The notes: generated from the sequence alone by a model not told the origin. 64,000 bases of DNA from JANQOH01 sp965214495 (GCA_965214495.1 OZ243958.1:248001-312000); one strand, 5' to 3'; counted from the stretch's first letter, positions 32,442 to 41,798 are shown. Numbers and translations are program-made.

Positions 32442-33182
32442 ATGAGGCGGCAATGGATCGGTGGCGGCGCGGCCGCGTTGGCTGTGCTGTTCCAGGCCGG
32501 CGCCCCGGCGCAGGCGCAGGCCATCGACGAGGTGCGGCTCGCTTTCGCCGAAGGGCGCTTTCTCGAAGCCGCCGATCTCGGCGAGGCGGCCGGCACCTCG
32601 GAAAGCTATGCCCTGGCGGCGCGAAGCCTGTCCATCCACGGTTACCATCTCGCCGCGGAAGAAGAGAAGCAGGCGCTGTTCGAGCGCGCGATGGCGGCGG
32701 CGAAACAGGCGGTGAGCCTGAACGCCGCCGACCCCGAAGCCCACATGCAGTCGGCGCACGCGATGGGCCGCTACGCGCAGACCGTCGGCATCCTGGAGGC
32801 CCTGGGCGAAGGCTTCGCCGAGCGCACGCGCGCCGCGATCGACAACGCGCTGATCCTCGATCCGGAGCATGTCGGCGCCCGTCTCGCGCTCGCCGGATGG
32901 CACGCCGAGATCGTGAATTCCGCCGGCTTCATGGCCGGTATCCTTTACGGCGCGACCGAGGAAGACGCGCTGGCGCATTACGAAACCGCCTACGCGCTGG
33001 CGCCTGACCGCAACGTCGTCTGCTACGACTACGCCGCGGGTCTGCTCAAGCTCGACGACGATTATGCGGACAGGGCGCGCGCCTTGCTGGAGCAGGCGAT
33101 CGCGCTGCCGGCGGACAACGCATACGGAGAAATCATCCGCGAACGCGCGCGGGAGGCGCTGGCGGCGCTGGACGAGAACTGA
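32442..33182 (+). CDS. Secreted TPR-like protein
   Basis: A 246-residue protein with a signal peptide (cleavage near QAQA-ID). The mature part is alpha-helical with TPR-like repeats, for example residues 80-110 (AKQAVSLNAADPEAHMQSAH) and 200-225 (ARALLEQAIALP). It probably mediates protein contacts in the periplasm. Divergent from fabI and convergent with the TonB gene. No specific function can be assigned. Confidence 0.7.
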   Translation: MRRQWIGGGAAALAVLFQAGAPAQAQAIDEVRLAFAEGRFLEAADLGEAAGTSESYALAARSLSIHGYHLAAEEEKQALFERAMAAAKQAVSLNAADPEAHMQSAHAMGRYAQTVGILEALGEGFAERTRAAIDNALILDPEHVGARLALAGWHAEIVNSAGFMAGILYGATEEDALAHYETAYALAPDRNVVCYDYAAGLLKLDDDYADRARALLEQAIALPADNAYGEIIRERAREALAALDEN

Positions 33183-33191
33183 CGACCGGGT

Positions 33192-34382
33192 TCATTCCAG
33201 GCGGTAGTTGATCCGCACGTCGAATTCGACCGGATCGGATCCCATGCCGGGTGCGAAGTCCGGGAACGGCGCCGAGCGCTGGATGGCCCGGATCGCCGCG
33301 CGCACCAGACGGCTGGCCGCCAGCGTATCGTCGAGAACGCGCACGGACAGGAGTTCTCCGCCCGCCGCGATGCGCAACCGCGCGGGCACCACGCCTTCTT
33401 CTTCGAGCCGGATGGACTGCCGCGGATAGCTGCGCGCCGCCGCTCCGTTGAGCCGCTGATGCAGCTCGTTTCCGTAAACCCTGACCGCCTCCGTATCGCG
33501 CGCCGGCGAGCCGGGAAGGGCGGCCACGCCCGGCGGCGCGGCGGCCTGCGGCGGTGCCGGCGCGGCAGGTTGGGGCGGCGACGGCGCGACCGGTCGCGCC
33601 GCCGCCTCGTCAACCTCCTGCGGCAGCGCCTCCGGGACTTCGGCAGGCGAGACCGCGGCGACCTCGCGGGGCGGCGGCACGGGCTTCTCGCGCGGCTGCG
33701 GCAGTTCGGCGAGCGGGTCGGGGCGTTCGGGAACCGGGGGCCTCGGCGGCAGCGACGGCAGCGGCGGCAGCGTATCGGGCAGCGGCGGCGTGACCTCCGG
33801 CGGCAGGGTGACGTCCGCCAGTTCGACCGCTTCGAGAAACTCGGGCGGTGCCAGTTCTTCGGGGACCGGCACCAGATCCGGCGGCGCCTCCAGCAGCGGC
33901 AGGTCGGGTTCGGGCGGCGCGGTCTCGGCCACCGTCGGCGGTTCCGGAAGCGCCGTTTCCGGTTCCAGGTGGTCGAGCGGCGGGAGCCGTTCCGGCGGCG
34001 GGGGCGGCAGCATGTCGAGCGGATCCGGATCCGACGAAAGTTCCGGTTGATCGGGTTCCGGCGGCGTATCCGGCGGCGGCGGCAGGTCGGGCATGGTCTC
34101 GGGGGACGATGCGATGTCGGGCAACACCGGCGTGTCCGGATCGGCCGCCGCCGTCACCGGGTCCACCGGGTCGTCCAGGGCGGTCGGATCGGCGGTCGGA
34201 TCGCTGGGGCCGAGATCGCCGAAATCGTTGCCCAACGCTGCCAGTTCGAGCTGCAATACCGCCCGCGGCGGTTCCTCCTCTTCCGCCGTCGGCGCCGAGA
34301 CCAGCGCCGCGACCGCCCCGCCATGCAGCACCGCGGCGACCACCACGCAGGCGGCGAAGTCGGGTATGGTGACTTGGGTCAT
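33192..34382 (-). CDS. TonB-family energy transducer with long Pro/Glu-rich linker
   Basis: A 396-residue protein: one N-terminal membrane helix (residues 8-30, FAACVVVAAVLHGGAVAAL), a very long linker (about 40-285) rich in Pro, Glu, Asp and Leu, and a C-terminal TonB-like domain (about 300-396; RLEEEGVVPARLRIAAGGE ... VEFDVRINYRLE). It would couple the proton-motive force from the ExbB/ExbD genes upstream to outer-membrane receptors, or act as a TolA-like protein. The overlap with exbD (four bases) supports one operon. Confidence 0.85.
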   Translation of the reverse strand: MTQVTIPDFAACVVVAAVLHGGAVAALVSAPTAEEEEPPRAVLQLELAALGNDFGDLGPSDPTADPTALDDPVDPVTAAADPDTPVLPDIASSPETMPDLPPPPDTPPEPDQPELSSDPDPLDMLPPPPPERLPPLDHLEPETALPEPPTVAETAPPEPDLPLLEAPPDLVPVPEELAPPEFLEAVELADVTLPPEVTPPLPDTLPPLPSLPPRPPVPERPDPLAELPQPREKPVPPPREVAAVSPAEVPEALPQEVDEAAARPVAPSPPQPAAPAPPQAAAPPGVAALPGSPARDTEAVRVYGNELHQRLNGAAARSYPRQSIRLEEEGVVPARLRIAAGGELLSVRVLDDTLAASRLVRAAIRAIQRSAPFPDFAPGMGSDPVEFDVRINYRLE

Positions 34383-34780
34383 GGCCGATCGGCGGTGGCG
34401 AGGCCAACTCGCTCGACACCGGCGGCGCGGGCGCGGCGCAGCACCGCCGCCACATCCGCGGTCGTCGCCCGGGCGTCGGCCTTGATCATCAGCGGCGCAT
34501 CCCGTCTCGCTTCGCGCGCCGCGGTCAGTTCGCGCACCAGCACCGACAGTTCGACAGGTTCGTTGTTCAGCGCCAGAGCGCCCTCGCCCGACACCAGAAT
34601 CACGATCGGTTGCGACGCGGCGGCCTCGCCGTGGACCGACTCCGGCAGAGTGACGTCGAAGGCGTCGGGGGTCGCCAGCGTGCTGGTCAGCATGAAGAAG
34701 ATCAGCAGAAGAAAGACGATGTTGATCAGCGGCACCAGGTTGATGGCCCCCGGCAACTCGCGCCGCTTTTCGAACTCCAT
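34379..34780 (-). CDS. exbD: ExbD/TolR-family protein, copy 2
   Basis: A 133-residue protein with a single membrane segment (about 17-37, LVPLINIVFLLLIFFMLTST) carrying the asparagine in place of the proton-carrying Asp found in most ExbD proteins, then a periplasmic domain. I take ATG 34780 because it leads directly into the family pattern. Being a second ExbD with Asn at the key position, it may be a structural partner of copy 1 rather than a proton carrier. Confidence 0.85.
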   Translation of the reverse strand: MEFEKRRELPGAINLVPLINIVFLLLIFFMLTSTLATPDAFDVTLPESVHGEAAASQPIVILVSGEGALALNNEPVELSVLVRELTAAREARRDAPLMIKADARATTADVAAVLRRARAAGVERVGLATADRP

Positions 34781-34790
34781 CGCGCGCCCC

Positions 34791-35192
34791 TCAACCGCCG
34801 CGCGGAGTCGCAAGGCGGATGTTCGACATCCCGACCCCCTGGATGCGGTCCATCACGGCGACGAGGTGCTGCACCGGCACGCGCGCCTCGGCGCGTACCG
34901 CGACAGGCGTTTCGACCCGGACGCCGACGCGCGCGGCGAGTTCGGGGCCGAGATCCTCCAGCGTCAGGGTCAGGCCGTTGAGGCGCACTTCGCCGTCGAG
35001 TTTGATGTCGACCACCAGCGCCTCGCCGGGGGTTTGCGCGGGCGCGCTGGTCCGCGGCATCGACAGGTCGATCGCGGCCGGTTCCACGAACGCGCTCGCA
35101 AGCATGAAGAAGACCAACAGCAGGAACACCACGTCGATCAGCGGCGCGATGTTCAGCCGCGGGCGTGGCCGTTCACCTTCGCCGAAATCCAT
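34791..35192 (-). CDS. exbD: ExbD/TolR-family protein, copy 1
   Basis: A 133-residue protein with membrane segment NIAPLIDVVFLLLVFFMLAS (residues 14-33) in which the essential Asp is present (LID), followed by a periplasmic ExbD/TolR domain. It pairs with the MotA/TolQ/ExbB-type channel encoded seven bases upstream to form a proton-driven motor. Confidence 0.92.
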   Translation of the reverse strand: MDFGEGERPRPRLNIAPLIDVVFLLLVFFMLASAFVEPAAIDLSMPRTSAPAQTPGEALVVDIKLDGEVRLNGLTLTLEDLGPELAARVGVRVETPVAVRAEARVPVQHLVAVMDRIQGVGMSNIRLATPRGG

Positions 35193-35198
35193 GCGTCG

Positions 35199-35879
35199 CT
35201 ACCCGGCTGCGGCGGCGTGCCGGACCGGGGGGGCGCTGACGCCCAGAACCCGCACTGCGGCATCTTTCATCGCGGCCCGAATCTCATCGACCCGGCCTTC
35301 GAGCAAGTAATACATCGTGAGGGCGGGAATGGCGACGACCAGGCCGAACGCGGTCGTCAGCAACGCCTCCCAGATGCCGCCGGCGAGAATGGCCGGATCC
35401 ACCTTCGAACCCGCGCTTTCCAGCGCGGAGAACGCTTCGATCATGCCCAGCACCGTGCCGAGCAGTCCCAACAGCGGGCTGACGTTGGCGATCACTTCGA
35501 GGCCGCGAAGATAGCTCTCGACACTGCGGATTTCCGCGTTGCCGACGCGCGTGATCTCGGCGTCGCGGTCTTCCACGGTGAGGTTGGCGTTCGCGTTCGC
35601 CGCGATGGCCGTCTCCATCACGCGCGCCGCCGGATTGACCTCGCCGCGCAGCGCGGCGATCGCGCGGTCGCGCTCGCCGCGCACGAGAAGCGCGATGGTC
35701 GGGTCGATGAACCCGGTCCGCTTGAGCTGGACGCGCGAGAACTGCATCAGCTTGACCAGGATGATCGCGAAGGCGAGCACCGACAAAGCCAACAGAATCA
35801 GCATGATCGGACCGCCCTTCAATAGAAGGGAAAGGGTGTCCTGGAGCAGGGAAGCTGGATCGAGCATGGGGCGGGCCAT
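35199..35879 (-). CDS. exbB: ExbB/TolQ-family proton channel protein
   Basis: A 226-residue protein with three membrane segments: residues about 21-45, and two in the C-terminal half (LGLLGTVLGMIEAFSAL and LLTTAFGLVVAIPALTMYYL). It is of the MotA/TolQ/ExbB family (PF01618). The first gene of the exbB-exbD-exbD-tonB operon. An ATG four codons downstream is an equally good start. No ribosome-binding site is obvious for either. Confidence 0.92.
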   Translation of the reverse strand: MARPMLDPASLLQDTLSLLLKGGPIMLILLALSVLAFAIILVKLMQFSRVQLKRTGFIDPTIALLVRGERDRAIAALRGEVNPAARVMETAIAANANANLTVEDRDAEITRVGNAEIRSVESYLRGLEVIANVSPLLGLLGTVLGMIEAFSALESAGSKVDPAILAGGIWEALLTTAFGLVVAIPALTMYYLLEGRVDEIRAAMKDAAVRVLGVSAPPVRHAAAAG

Positions 35880-36053
35880 CGACTGCGGAGAGGCGGAGGA
35901 TGATGATACGGCACTGCCGGATCGCCACGGGACTATGCGGGACGGCGGCGGGAAGGGTCAAGAAGAACAAGGAAATCAAGATGTTCTCCCGCCTTCGCGG
36001 ACGCGGTGTCGGGTCCGGTTTCGGCGCCGGGCGTTTACGGCGAGGCTGCGCGG

Positions 36054-37340
36054 CTACAGGCCATGTTTCTTCATCCGGTATCGCATCGCCATCCGGCTGA
36101 TGCCGAGCCGCCTCGCGGCGGCGGACACGTTGCCCCGCGCGGCCGCCAGCGCATCGTTCATCAGCCGGCGCTCCATGCCCGCCAGGGTGGTCGCCGGTGG
36201 CCGCGACTCCGACGCCGGGCCGGCAGCCGGCAGGTCGGATTCGCGGATCGCGCCGTCGGTATCGAGCAGAACGGCCCGCTCGATGACGTGGCGAAGTTCG
36301 CGCACATTGCCGGGCCACGGATAGCGGGCCAGGGCGGCCGCGCCCGTGTCGTCGAGCCGCGGGGCGGCGCGCCCGTAACGATCGGCAGCCTGCACGATGA
36401 AGCGGCGCGCCAACGCCGTGACATCGTCGCCCCGGTCGCGCAGCGGCGGCATGTGCAGCGTGAGGACGTCGAGACGGTAATACAGGTCCTCGCGAAACCC
36501 GCCCTCGGCTACCAGCTTCGGCAGGTCGCGATTGCTGGTCGCGACAAAGGATGCGGCAATCGCCGCTTCGCGCCCCTGCCGGCGCAGCCGCCGCCGCTCG
36601 ATCACGTTGAGAAGGGCGCCTTGCGCATCGCGCGCCAGGGTGCTCACTTCGTCGAGCAACACCGTTCCCCGCTCGGCGGCTTCGACGAGCCCCGGCCCGC
36701 CGCCGTCGCCGAAAAGTTCGCGCATCGCCGCACCGGGCGGAAAGCCGGCGCAATCGACGTGAACGAAAGGCTGGGCCGACGCGGCGCCGCTCTCGTGCAG
36801 AAGCCGCGCGGCGAGCGTCTTGCCGGTCCCCGTCTCTCCCAGAATCAACACCGGTGGCGTCCCGGCGGTCGCGGAGAAGGCGGCGATCTCGCGGCGGACG
36901 GTCTCGATCGCGGGGCTTTCCCCGATCAGTTCGGCAGCCTCGCCGCGGTGTGCGTCGCGTTCGCGCGAATAGGCGAGCCGGGTTTCGAGCCGTCGCGCCG
37001 CCAGCGCGCGTTCGGCGACCATGGTCAACTCGTCGAGATCGACCGGTTTGCGAAGATAGTCCGCCGCGCCGCGCTTCATCGCCGTCACCGCGCCGTCGAC
37101 ATCGCCGAACGCGGTCATCACCACAACCGGCATACCGTCGGTCTCTTCGAGAAAATCGAGTCCCGAACCGTCGGGCAGGCGCACGTCGAGCAACAAGAGG
37201 TCTGCCGGGTCGGCGAGGGCGACGCGCGCCTGCGCCAGACTGCCGGCGACCGTGCACGCATAGCCGTCGCGTCCGAGCCGCGTCGCCACCGCTTCGGCGA
37301 ACAGGGTCTCGTCATCGACGATCAGGATCGTTCCGGTCAC
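36054..37340 (-). CDS. NtrC-type response regulator lacking the GAFTGA loop
   Basis: A 428-residue protein: receiver domain (residues 1-115; acidic pocket DDE, phospho-Asp in LLLLDVRLPDGSG, Thr and Lys in VVMTAFG and YLRKPVD), AAA+ domain (about 140-350; Walker A GETGTGKT, Walker B LLDEVS), and a C-terminal Fis-type HTH (AARRLGISRMAMRYRMKKHG). Where sigma-54 activators have GAFTGA, the sequence reads FGDGGGPGLVEA. Without that loop it should not contact sigma-54. It overlaps the sensor kinase gene by four bases. GTG 37340 is the start. Confidence 0.88.
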   Translation of the reverse strand: MTGTILIVDDETLFAEAVATRLGRDGYACTVAGSLAQARVALADPADLLLLDVRLPDGSGLDFLEETDGMPVVVMTAFGDVDGAVTAMKRGAADYLRKPVDLDELTMVAERALAARRLETRLAYSRERDAHRGEAAELIGESPAIETVRREIAAFSATAGTPPVLILGETGTGKTLAARLLHESGAASAQPFVHVDCAGFPPGAAMRELFGDGGGPGLVEAAERGTVLLDEVSTLARDAQGALLNVIERRRLRRQGREAAIAASFVATSNRDLPKLVAEGGFREDLYYRLDVLTLHMPPLRDRGDDVTALARRFIVQAADRYGRAAPRLDDTGAAALARYPWPGNVRELRHVIERAVLLDTDGAIRESDLPAAGPASESRPPATTLAGMERRLMNDALAAARGNVSAAARRLGISRMAMRYRMKKHGL

Positions 37341-38839
37341 GCCGGGTTTCCTCCCGCTCGGGCCGCCGGCATCGACAGCACGACTCGCGCGCCGCCGCCG
37401 GGCGCCGCGCCGAACTCGAGCGCGCCGTCGTGGAGCTCGCAGATCTTGTAGGCGAAGGGGATACCGAGACCGCTGCCGTAGGTTTTGGTACTCGGACCGG
37501 GGACCGGACCGCGCGGGCTGGGGGAGAACAGGAGACCGGGGCCGTCGTCCTCGATCGCGATCCAGCAGGCGCGCGGGTCGTGTCCCACCGAAAGGGCGAT
37601 CTCGCCGCCGCGCGGCGACGCTTCGACGGCGTTGGCCAGCAACCCGTAGAGCGCCTGTTCGGTGAGGCGGCTGTCGATAAGGGACGTGCCGCCGTCCTTC
37701 CAGTTGCGCCGCGCGGCGGTGACGTTCTTCTCGTCCAGTTTCGGCGCCAGGAGCGTAAGCGCGTGATCGGCGCACTCGGCCAGCGCGGCCTCGGCACGCC
37801 GCGCCTTCTGCGGGTCCAGATAGGTGAGCAGGGCTTCCAGCCACTCGTTCAGACGATCGACCGCGCTGAGAATACCCCGTGCGGCAGGACCGTCGAACAA
37901 CTGCGCCGTGGCGCGGATGCCGGCAAGAGGATTGCGGATGTTGTGGGCGATGACCGGTACCAGCGCGCCGAGCGCGGCCTGTTTCTCGCTGCGCACCAGC
38001 GCGGCGCGGTAGCGGGCGAGATCCGCAGCCATGCGGTTGACCGCGCGCTGCAACGCGATCATCTCGGCGACCCCGGCTTCGTTCTCGCGGCGCTCGAACC
38101 GGCCCTCGCCATAGGCCGCCACGGCGTCGAGGACGCCGGCCAGGGGCCGCACGAATCCGCGCCGGAGAAACCCGCGCGCGGCGAACAGCAACAACGCCGC
38201 CATGCCGATCGGCGCCATCAGCACGACGAAGGCGAGCCGCGTGCGATCGGCCACCCGGGCTTCCAGAGCGCGTTCGGCGCCGAAGAACATCGATTCGGCG
38301 TGCTCGAGCGCCTCTTCGACCGCGGTCAGCCTGTCGTGCTCGAGCTCCGTGTCGAGCAGCGCGAACCGCTCGCCGGCGGCGATGGTTCCGAAGGGGCGCG
38401 CCATGATCGCTTCCGAAACGACGCGGATCTCGGCAAGCGCGCGTTCGAGCGAAGCGACCGCGCGGCGTTCCGCTTCGCCCGACGCCAGCGTCGCAAGCGC
38501 GGCCATGTTCCCTTCGATCGCCGCACCCCAGGCGTGATACTGTTCTTCGGCGCCCGGGTCGGCCAGGAAGTGGTGGTCGAAAATCTCCTTCGTCTGCCGG
38601 TGCAGATCGCCGCGCACGCCGGCGGCGGACTGGCGCAGAGCGTCGATGCGCCGCGCTTCCTCGGCCCACCGCGCGTTGAGCGCCAATCCCGCCGCGCCGG
38701 CCACGCCGGCGATCGCCACCAGCGACAGCAAGGCCAGCCCCCAGGCCAGTTGCAGGGTGCGCAGCGAACCGAAGCGCCGACGCGGCGCCATCGCCGGCGC
38801 TTCCGGTTCGGTCCCGGCGGCGAATTCCCGGTCACTCAT
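37337..38839 (-). CDS. Membrane-bound sensor histidine kinase
   Basis: A 500-residue kinase: two membrane helices (about 30-55 and 200-225) flanking a helical periplasmic domain of about 140 residues, a HAMP-like linker, then the HisKA/HATPase core with phospho-acceptor His in IAHNIRNPLAGI, N-box ANAVEASP, and Gly-rich box GSGLGIPFAYKI. The stimulus is unknown. It forms a two-component pair with the downstream regulator (ATGA-type overlap). Divergent from metY across a 192-bp gap. Confidence 0.88.
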   Translation of the reverse strand: MSDREFAAGTEPEAPAMAPRRRFGSLRTLQLAWGLALLSLVAIAGVAGAAGLALNARWAEEARRIDALRQSAAGVRGDLHRQTKEIFDHHFLADPGAEEQYHAWGAAIEGNMAALATLASGEAERRAVASLERALAEIRVVSEAIMARPFGTIAAGERFALLDTELEHDRLTAVEEALEHAESMFFGAERALEARVADRTRLAFVVLMAPIGMAALLLFAARGFLRRGFVRPLAGVLDAVAAYGEGRFERRENEAGVAEMIALQRAVNRMAADLARYRAALVRSEKQAALGALVPVIAHNIRNPLAGIRATAQLFDGPAARGILSAVDRLNEWLEALLTYLDPQKARRAEAALAECADHALTLLAPKLDEKNVTAARRNWKDGGTSLIDSRLTEQALYGLLANAVEASPRGGEIALSVGHDPRACWIAIEDDGPGLLFSPSPRGPVPGPSTKTYGSGLGIPFAYKICELHDGALEFGAAPGGGARVVLSMPAARAGGNPA

Positions 38840-39031
38840 CGGTCCGCGCGGCGCCGGCGCCGGACATGGATCGAGCCGTCGAGATCGCGTATGAGGGGGC
38901 CATCCGACACGCTCGCGCGCCGTGGGTTCGGGTATCGTCGACGTTCCGATCCGAGATTACGGTCCTTACGCCCGTCCTGTCACCCGTGGCGCCGTCCGTT
39001 TCGCAACGCCGCTCCGCCAGCGAGGTCACCG

Positions 39032-40330
39032 ATGGCCGAACCCCGATTCTTTGATTTCGACACCCTTGCCCTGCACGCGGGACAGCGCCCGGATTCGGAA
39101 TTCGGCGCCCGCGCGGTGCCGATCTACCAGACCACCTCATATGTGTTCCCCGACACCGACACCGCCGCTTCGATGTTCAATCTCGAGCGGCCGGGGCACC
39201 TCTATTCGCGGATCAGCAATCCCACCGTCGCCGTGCTCGAAGAGCGTCTCGCCGCGCTGGAACGCGGAGTCGGCGCGGTGTGCACGGCGAGCGGCCAGGC
39301 GGCGCTGCATCTGGCCGTCGCCACCCTGATGGACGCCGGCGCTCACATCGTCGCATCGAAATCGATCTATGGCGGCAGCTACAACATGATGCGCCATACG
39401 CTGCCGCGCTTCGGCATCGACACGACCTTCGTCGATCCGCGCGACCCGTCGGCGTTCCACAGCGCGATCACCCCGCGGACCCGGCTGCTGTTCGGCGAAA
39501 CGCTGGGCAATCCGGGCCTCGAAGTGCTCGACATTCCCGCCGTCGCCGAGATCGCGCACGCCGCCGGCCTGCCGCTGATGATCGACAACACTTTCGCGAC
39601 CCCGCATCTGTGCCGCCCGCTCGATTGGGGGGCCGACATCGTGATGCATTCGGCGACCAAGTTCCTCGGCGGCCACGGCGTCGCCATCGGCGGCGCCGTC
39701 GTCGATGGCGGGCGGTTCGACTGGCGGGCGAGCGGCAGGTTTCCGACGCTGACCGAACCCTATGCCGGCTATCACGGGATCGACTTCTCCGAAGAGTTTG
39801 GCCCCGCGGCGATGATCATGCGCGCGCGCGCCGAGGGTTTGCGCGATTTCGGCTGCTGCATGAGTCCGCAACACGCCTTCTATATTCTCCTCGGAGTCGA
39901 GACCCTGGGCGTGCGGATGACTCGCCACGTGGCCAATGCGCGCCGGATCGTCGGGTTTCTCGACGGTCACGACGCGGTCTCGTGGGTGGCCTGGCCCGAA
40001 CTCGAAACCCACGCCGACCGGGAGCTGGCCAAGCGGTTGCTGCCCGACGGCTGCGGCGCGATCTTTTCGTTCGGCATCGAGGGAGGCCGGGAGGCGGGCC
40101 GGACTTTCATCGAACGGCTGCGCCTGTTTTCCCATCTGGCGAATGTGGGCGACGCGAAATCGCTGGTCATCCACCCGGCGAGCACCACGCACCAGCAGAT
40201 GAGCGCCGACGAGCTCACCGCGGCAGGGGTCGGCGAAGACCTCGTCCGCTTGTCGGTGGGGCTGGAAGACCCCGGCGACCTGATCGACGATCTGGCGCAG
40301 GCGCTCGCCGCCGCGCAGCGGCGGCGATGA
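39032..40330 (+). CDS. metY: O-acetylhomoserine (O-succinylhomoserine) sulfhydrylase
   Basis: A 432-residue PLP enzyme of the Cys/Met metabolism family (PF01053). PLP-contact motifs are seen: HLYSRISNPTVAVLEERL near the N-terminus, ASKSIYGGSYNMM, DNTFATPHLCRPL, and the Schiff-base Lys in HSATKFLGGHG. The tail GDAKSLVIHPASTTHQQ is typical of MetY. It forms homocysteine from O-acetylhomoserine and sulfide. No SAM-II riboswitch was recognised upstream. The stop overlaps the next gene's ATG. Confidence 0.93.
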   Translation: MAEPRFFDFDTLALHAGQRPDSEFGARAVPIYQTTSYVFPDTDTAASMFNLERPGHLYSRISNPTVAVLEERLAALERGVGAVCTASGQAALHLAVATLMDAGAHIVASKSIYGGSYNMMRHTLPRFGIDTTFVDPRDPSAFHSAITPRTRLLFGETLGNPGLEVLDIPAVAEIAHAAGLPLMIDNTFATPHLCRPLDWGADIVMHSATKFLGGHGVAIGGAVVDGGRFDWRASGRFPTLTEPYAGYHGIDFSEEFGPAAMIMRARAEGLRDFGCCMSPQHAFYILLGVETLGVRMTRHVANARRIVGFLDGHDAVSWVAWPELETHADRELAKRLLPDGCGAIFSFGIEGGREAGRTFIERLRLFSHLANVGDAKSLVIHPASTTHQQMSADELTAAGVGEDLVRLSVGLEDPGDLIDDLAQALAAAQRRR

Positions 40331-41118
40331 GCGCGGCGTTCGAGGTCGCCGGGCGCGCGGTGCGCGCGGCGACCGGCGGCGTGGCCTTCGACGCCTCGAA
40401 GCCGCTGGTCGTCTTCCTGCACGGCGCCGGCATGGACCATACGGTGTGGGCGCTGCAAACCCGCTATTTCGCCTGGCGCGGGCGGGCGGTCCTCGCCGTC
40501 GACTGGCCGGGGCACGGCGCGTCGGAAGGGCCGCCGCTCGACAGCATCGAAGCGATGGCGGCATGGGTGTGGGCGTTGGTCGATGCGGCTGGCGCCGACG
40601 GCGCCGCCCTGGTCGGCCACAGCATGGGGTCGCTCGCGGCGCTGGCGGCCGCCGCGCTGGCGCCCGAACGGTGCCGCAGGCTGGCGTTGATCGGCACCGC
40701 CGCGGCGATGCCGGTCAACACGGCGCTGCTGGACGCGACTCGTGACGACCCGGCGGCGGCGGCGCGCATGATCGTGTCGTGGGGCTTCGGCGCGCGCGGC
40801 CATTTCGGCGGCAACCGCGCGCCCGGCCTGTGGATCATGAGCGGCGGACTGTCGTTGCTGGCGCGCGGCGCGGGCGCGTTGCACGTCGATTTCGCCGCCA
40901 GCAACGCCTATGACGCCGCCGTCGACGCGGCTGCGAAGGTCGCCTGCCCGGTGCTGGTGGTCTCCGGCGCCGAAGACCGTATGACTCCCCCCCGGTCGGC
41001 GGCGCCCTTACTCGCCGCGATGCGCGACGCCCGGCAGGTCACGATCGCCGACTGCGGCCACATGCACATGGCGGAGCAGCCGGAGCGCACGCTGGACGCT
41101 CTCGCCGGGTTCCTGTAG
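40327..41118 (+). CDS. Alpha/beta-hydrolase
   Basis: A 263-residue alpha/beta-hydrolase. The oxyanion motif LHGAGMDHTVW, the nucleophile elbow GHSMGSL (Ser near 102), and Asp and His in SGAEDRMTPP and DCGHMHMAEQ complete the catalytic triad. The substrate is unknown. It is coupled to metY by an ATGA overlap, an arrangement that could point to an ester or acyl-homoserine-type substrate but this is a guess. Confidence 0.88.
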   Translation: MSAAFEVAGRAVRAATGGVAFDASKPLVVFLHGAGMDHTVWALQTRYFAWRGRAVLAVDWPGHGASEGPPLDSIEAMAAWVWALVDAAGADGAALVGHSMGSLAALAAAALAPERCRRLALIGTAAAMPVNTALLDATRDDPAAAARMIVSWGFGARGHFGGNRAPGLWIMSGGLSLLARGAGALHVDFAASNAYDAAVDAAAKVACPVLVVSGAEDRMTPPRSAAPLLAAMRDARQVTIADCGHMHMAEQPERTLDALAGFL

Positions 41119-41123
41119 CGGGT

Positions 41124-41351
41124 TCAGGCCTTCAGGCCGAGGGAGCCGAAACGCTTGTTGAAGCGGGCGACCTGACCCTCGGTATCCACGATCCGCCGTC
41201 CGCCGCCGGTCCACGCCGGGTGGGTCCCGGGATCGACGTCGAGCTTCAGAACCCGGCCCTTCTCCCCCCAGGTGCTGCGGGTGCGGAACTCGGTCCCGTC
41301 GGTCATCACCACGGTGATCTCATGGTAGTCGGGATGGATGTCTTTCTTCAT
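41124..41351 (-). CDS. rpmE: 50S ribosomal protein L31
   Basis: A 75-residue protein with the L31 pattern KKDIHPDYHEITVVMTDG and the C-terminal HPAWTGGGRRIVDTEGQVARF. The zinc-binding cysteines of the C+ form are absent, so this is a zinc-independent L31. Convergent with the hydrolase gene and divergent from cyaY. Confidence 0.95.
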   Translation of the reverse strand: MKKDIHPDYHEITVVMTDGTEFRTRSTWGEKGRVLKLDVDPGTHPAWTGGGRRIVDTEGQVARFNKRFGSLGLKA

Positions 41352-41462
41352 TGGGCGATCCTCCGTCGCAACGCGCGCCGTATAACGAAGCATTCGTTGC
41401 GAGACAAGGAGCCCGGTGATACAGGTTCGTTCTCCGATTGTGAGGATTCGGGCGATCGCGGA

Positions 41463-41798
41463 ATGGACGAGAGCGCGTTCGAGGCGCTTGCCGGGGCGAC
41501 GCTGCGGCATCTGATGGACCGCCTGGAGGACGCCGCCGGCGACGAGCTCGAGATCGATCTCGACGATGGGGTACTGGCCATCGAGCTCGACACCGGCGCG
41601 GTGTATCTGCTCAACCGGCACGCGCCGAGTGGCGAACTCTGGCTGTCTTCGCCGGTGAGCGGCGCCGGTCATTTCGCCCACCACCCGGAGACCGGGGGCT
41701 GGCGCGACCGGCGCAGCGGCGGCGATCTCGTCGAACGGCTGGAGCGCGAACTGTCGCAGGCGTTGGGCCGACCGCTGGCGCTCGGCCCCGATCGATGA
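41463..41798 (+). CDS. cyaY: Iron donor protein CyaY (frataxin)
   Basis: A 111-residue frataxin. The acidic first helix (LRHLMDRLEDAAGDELEIDLDDG) is the iron-binding ridge, followed by the beta-sheet with YLLNRHAPSGELWLSSP and the terminal helix. It regulates iron supply for Fe-S cluster assembly on IscS. The stop overlaps the ABC exporter start (ATGA). Confidence 0.9.
   Translation: MDESAFEALAGATLRHLMDRLEDAAGDELEIDLDDGVLAIELDTGAVYLLNRHAPSGELWLSSPVSGAGHFAHHPETGGWRDRRSGGDLVERLERELSQALGRPLALGPDR

Noticed and set aside
38840..39031. Possible SAM-II or SAM/SAH riboswitch before metY
   Set aside because: No match to the conserved cores or pairing of these riboswitches could be found by eye.
36854..40330. 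Very long plus-strand frame of about 1158 codons
   Set aside because: Only its last 432 codons (metY) are a gene; the rest is the antisense of the sensor kinase and response regulator, open because of high GC.
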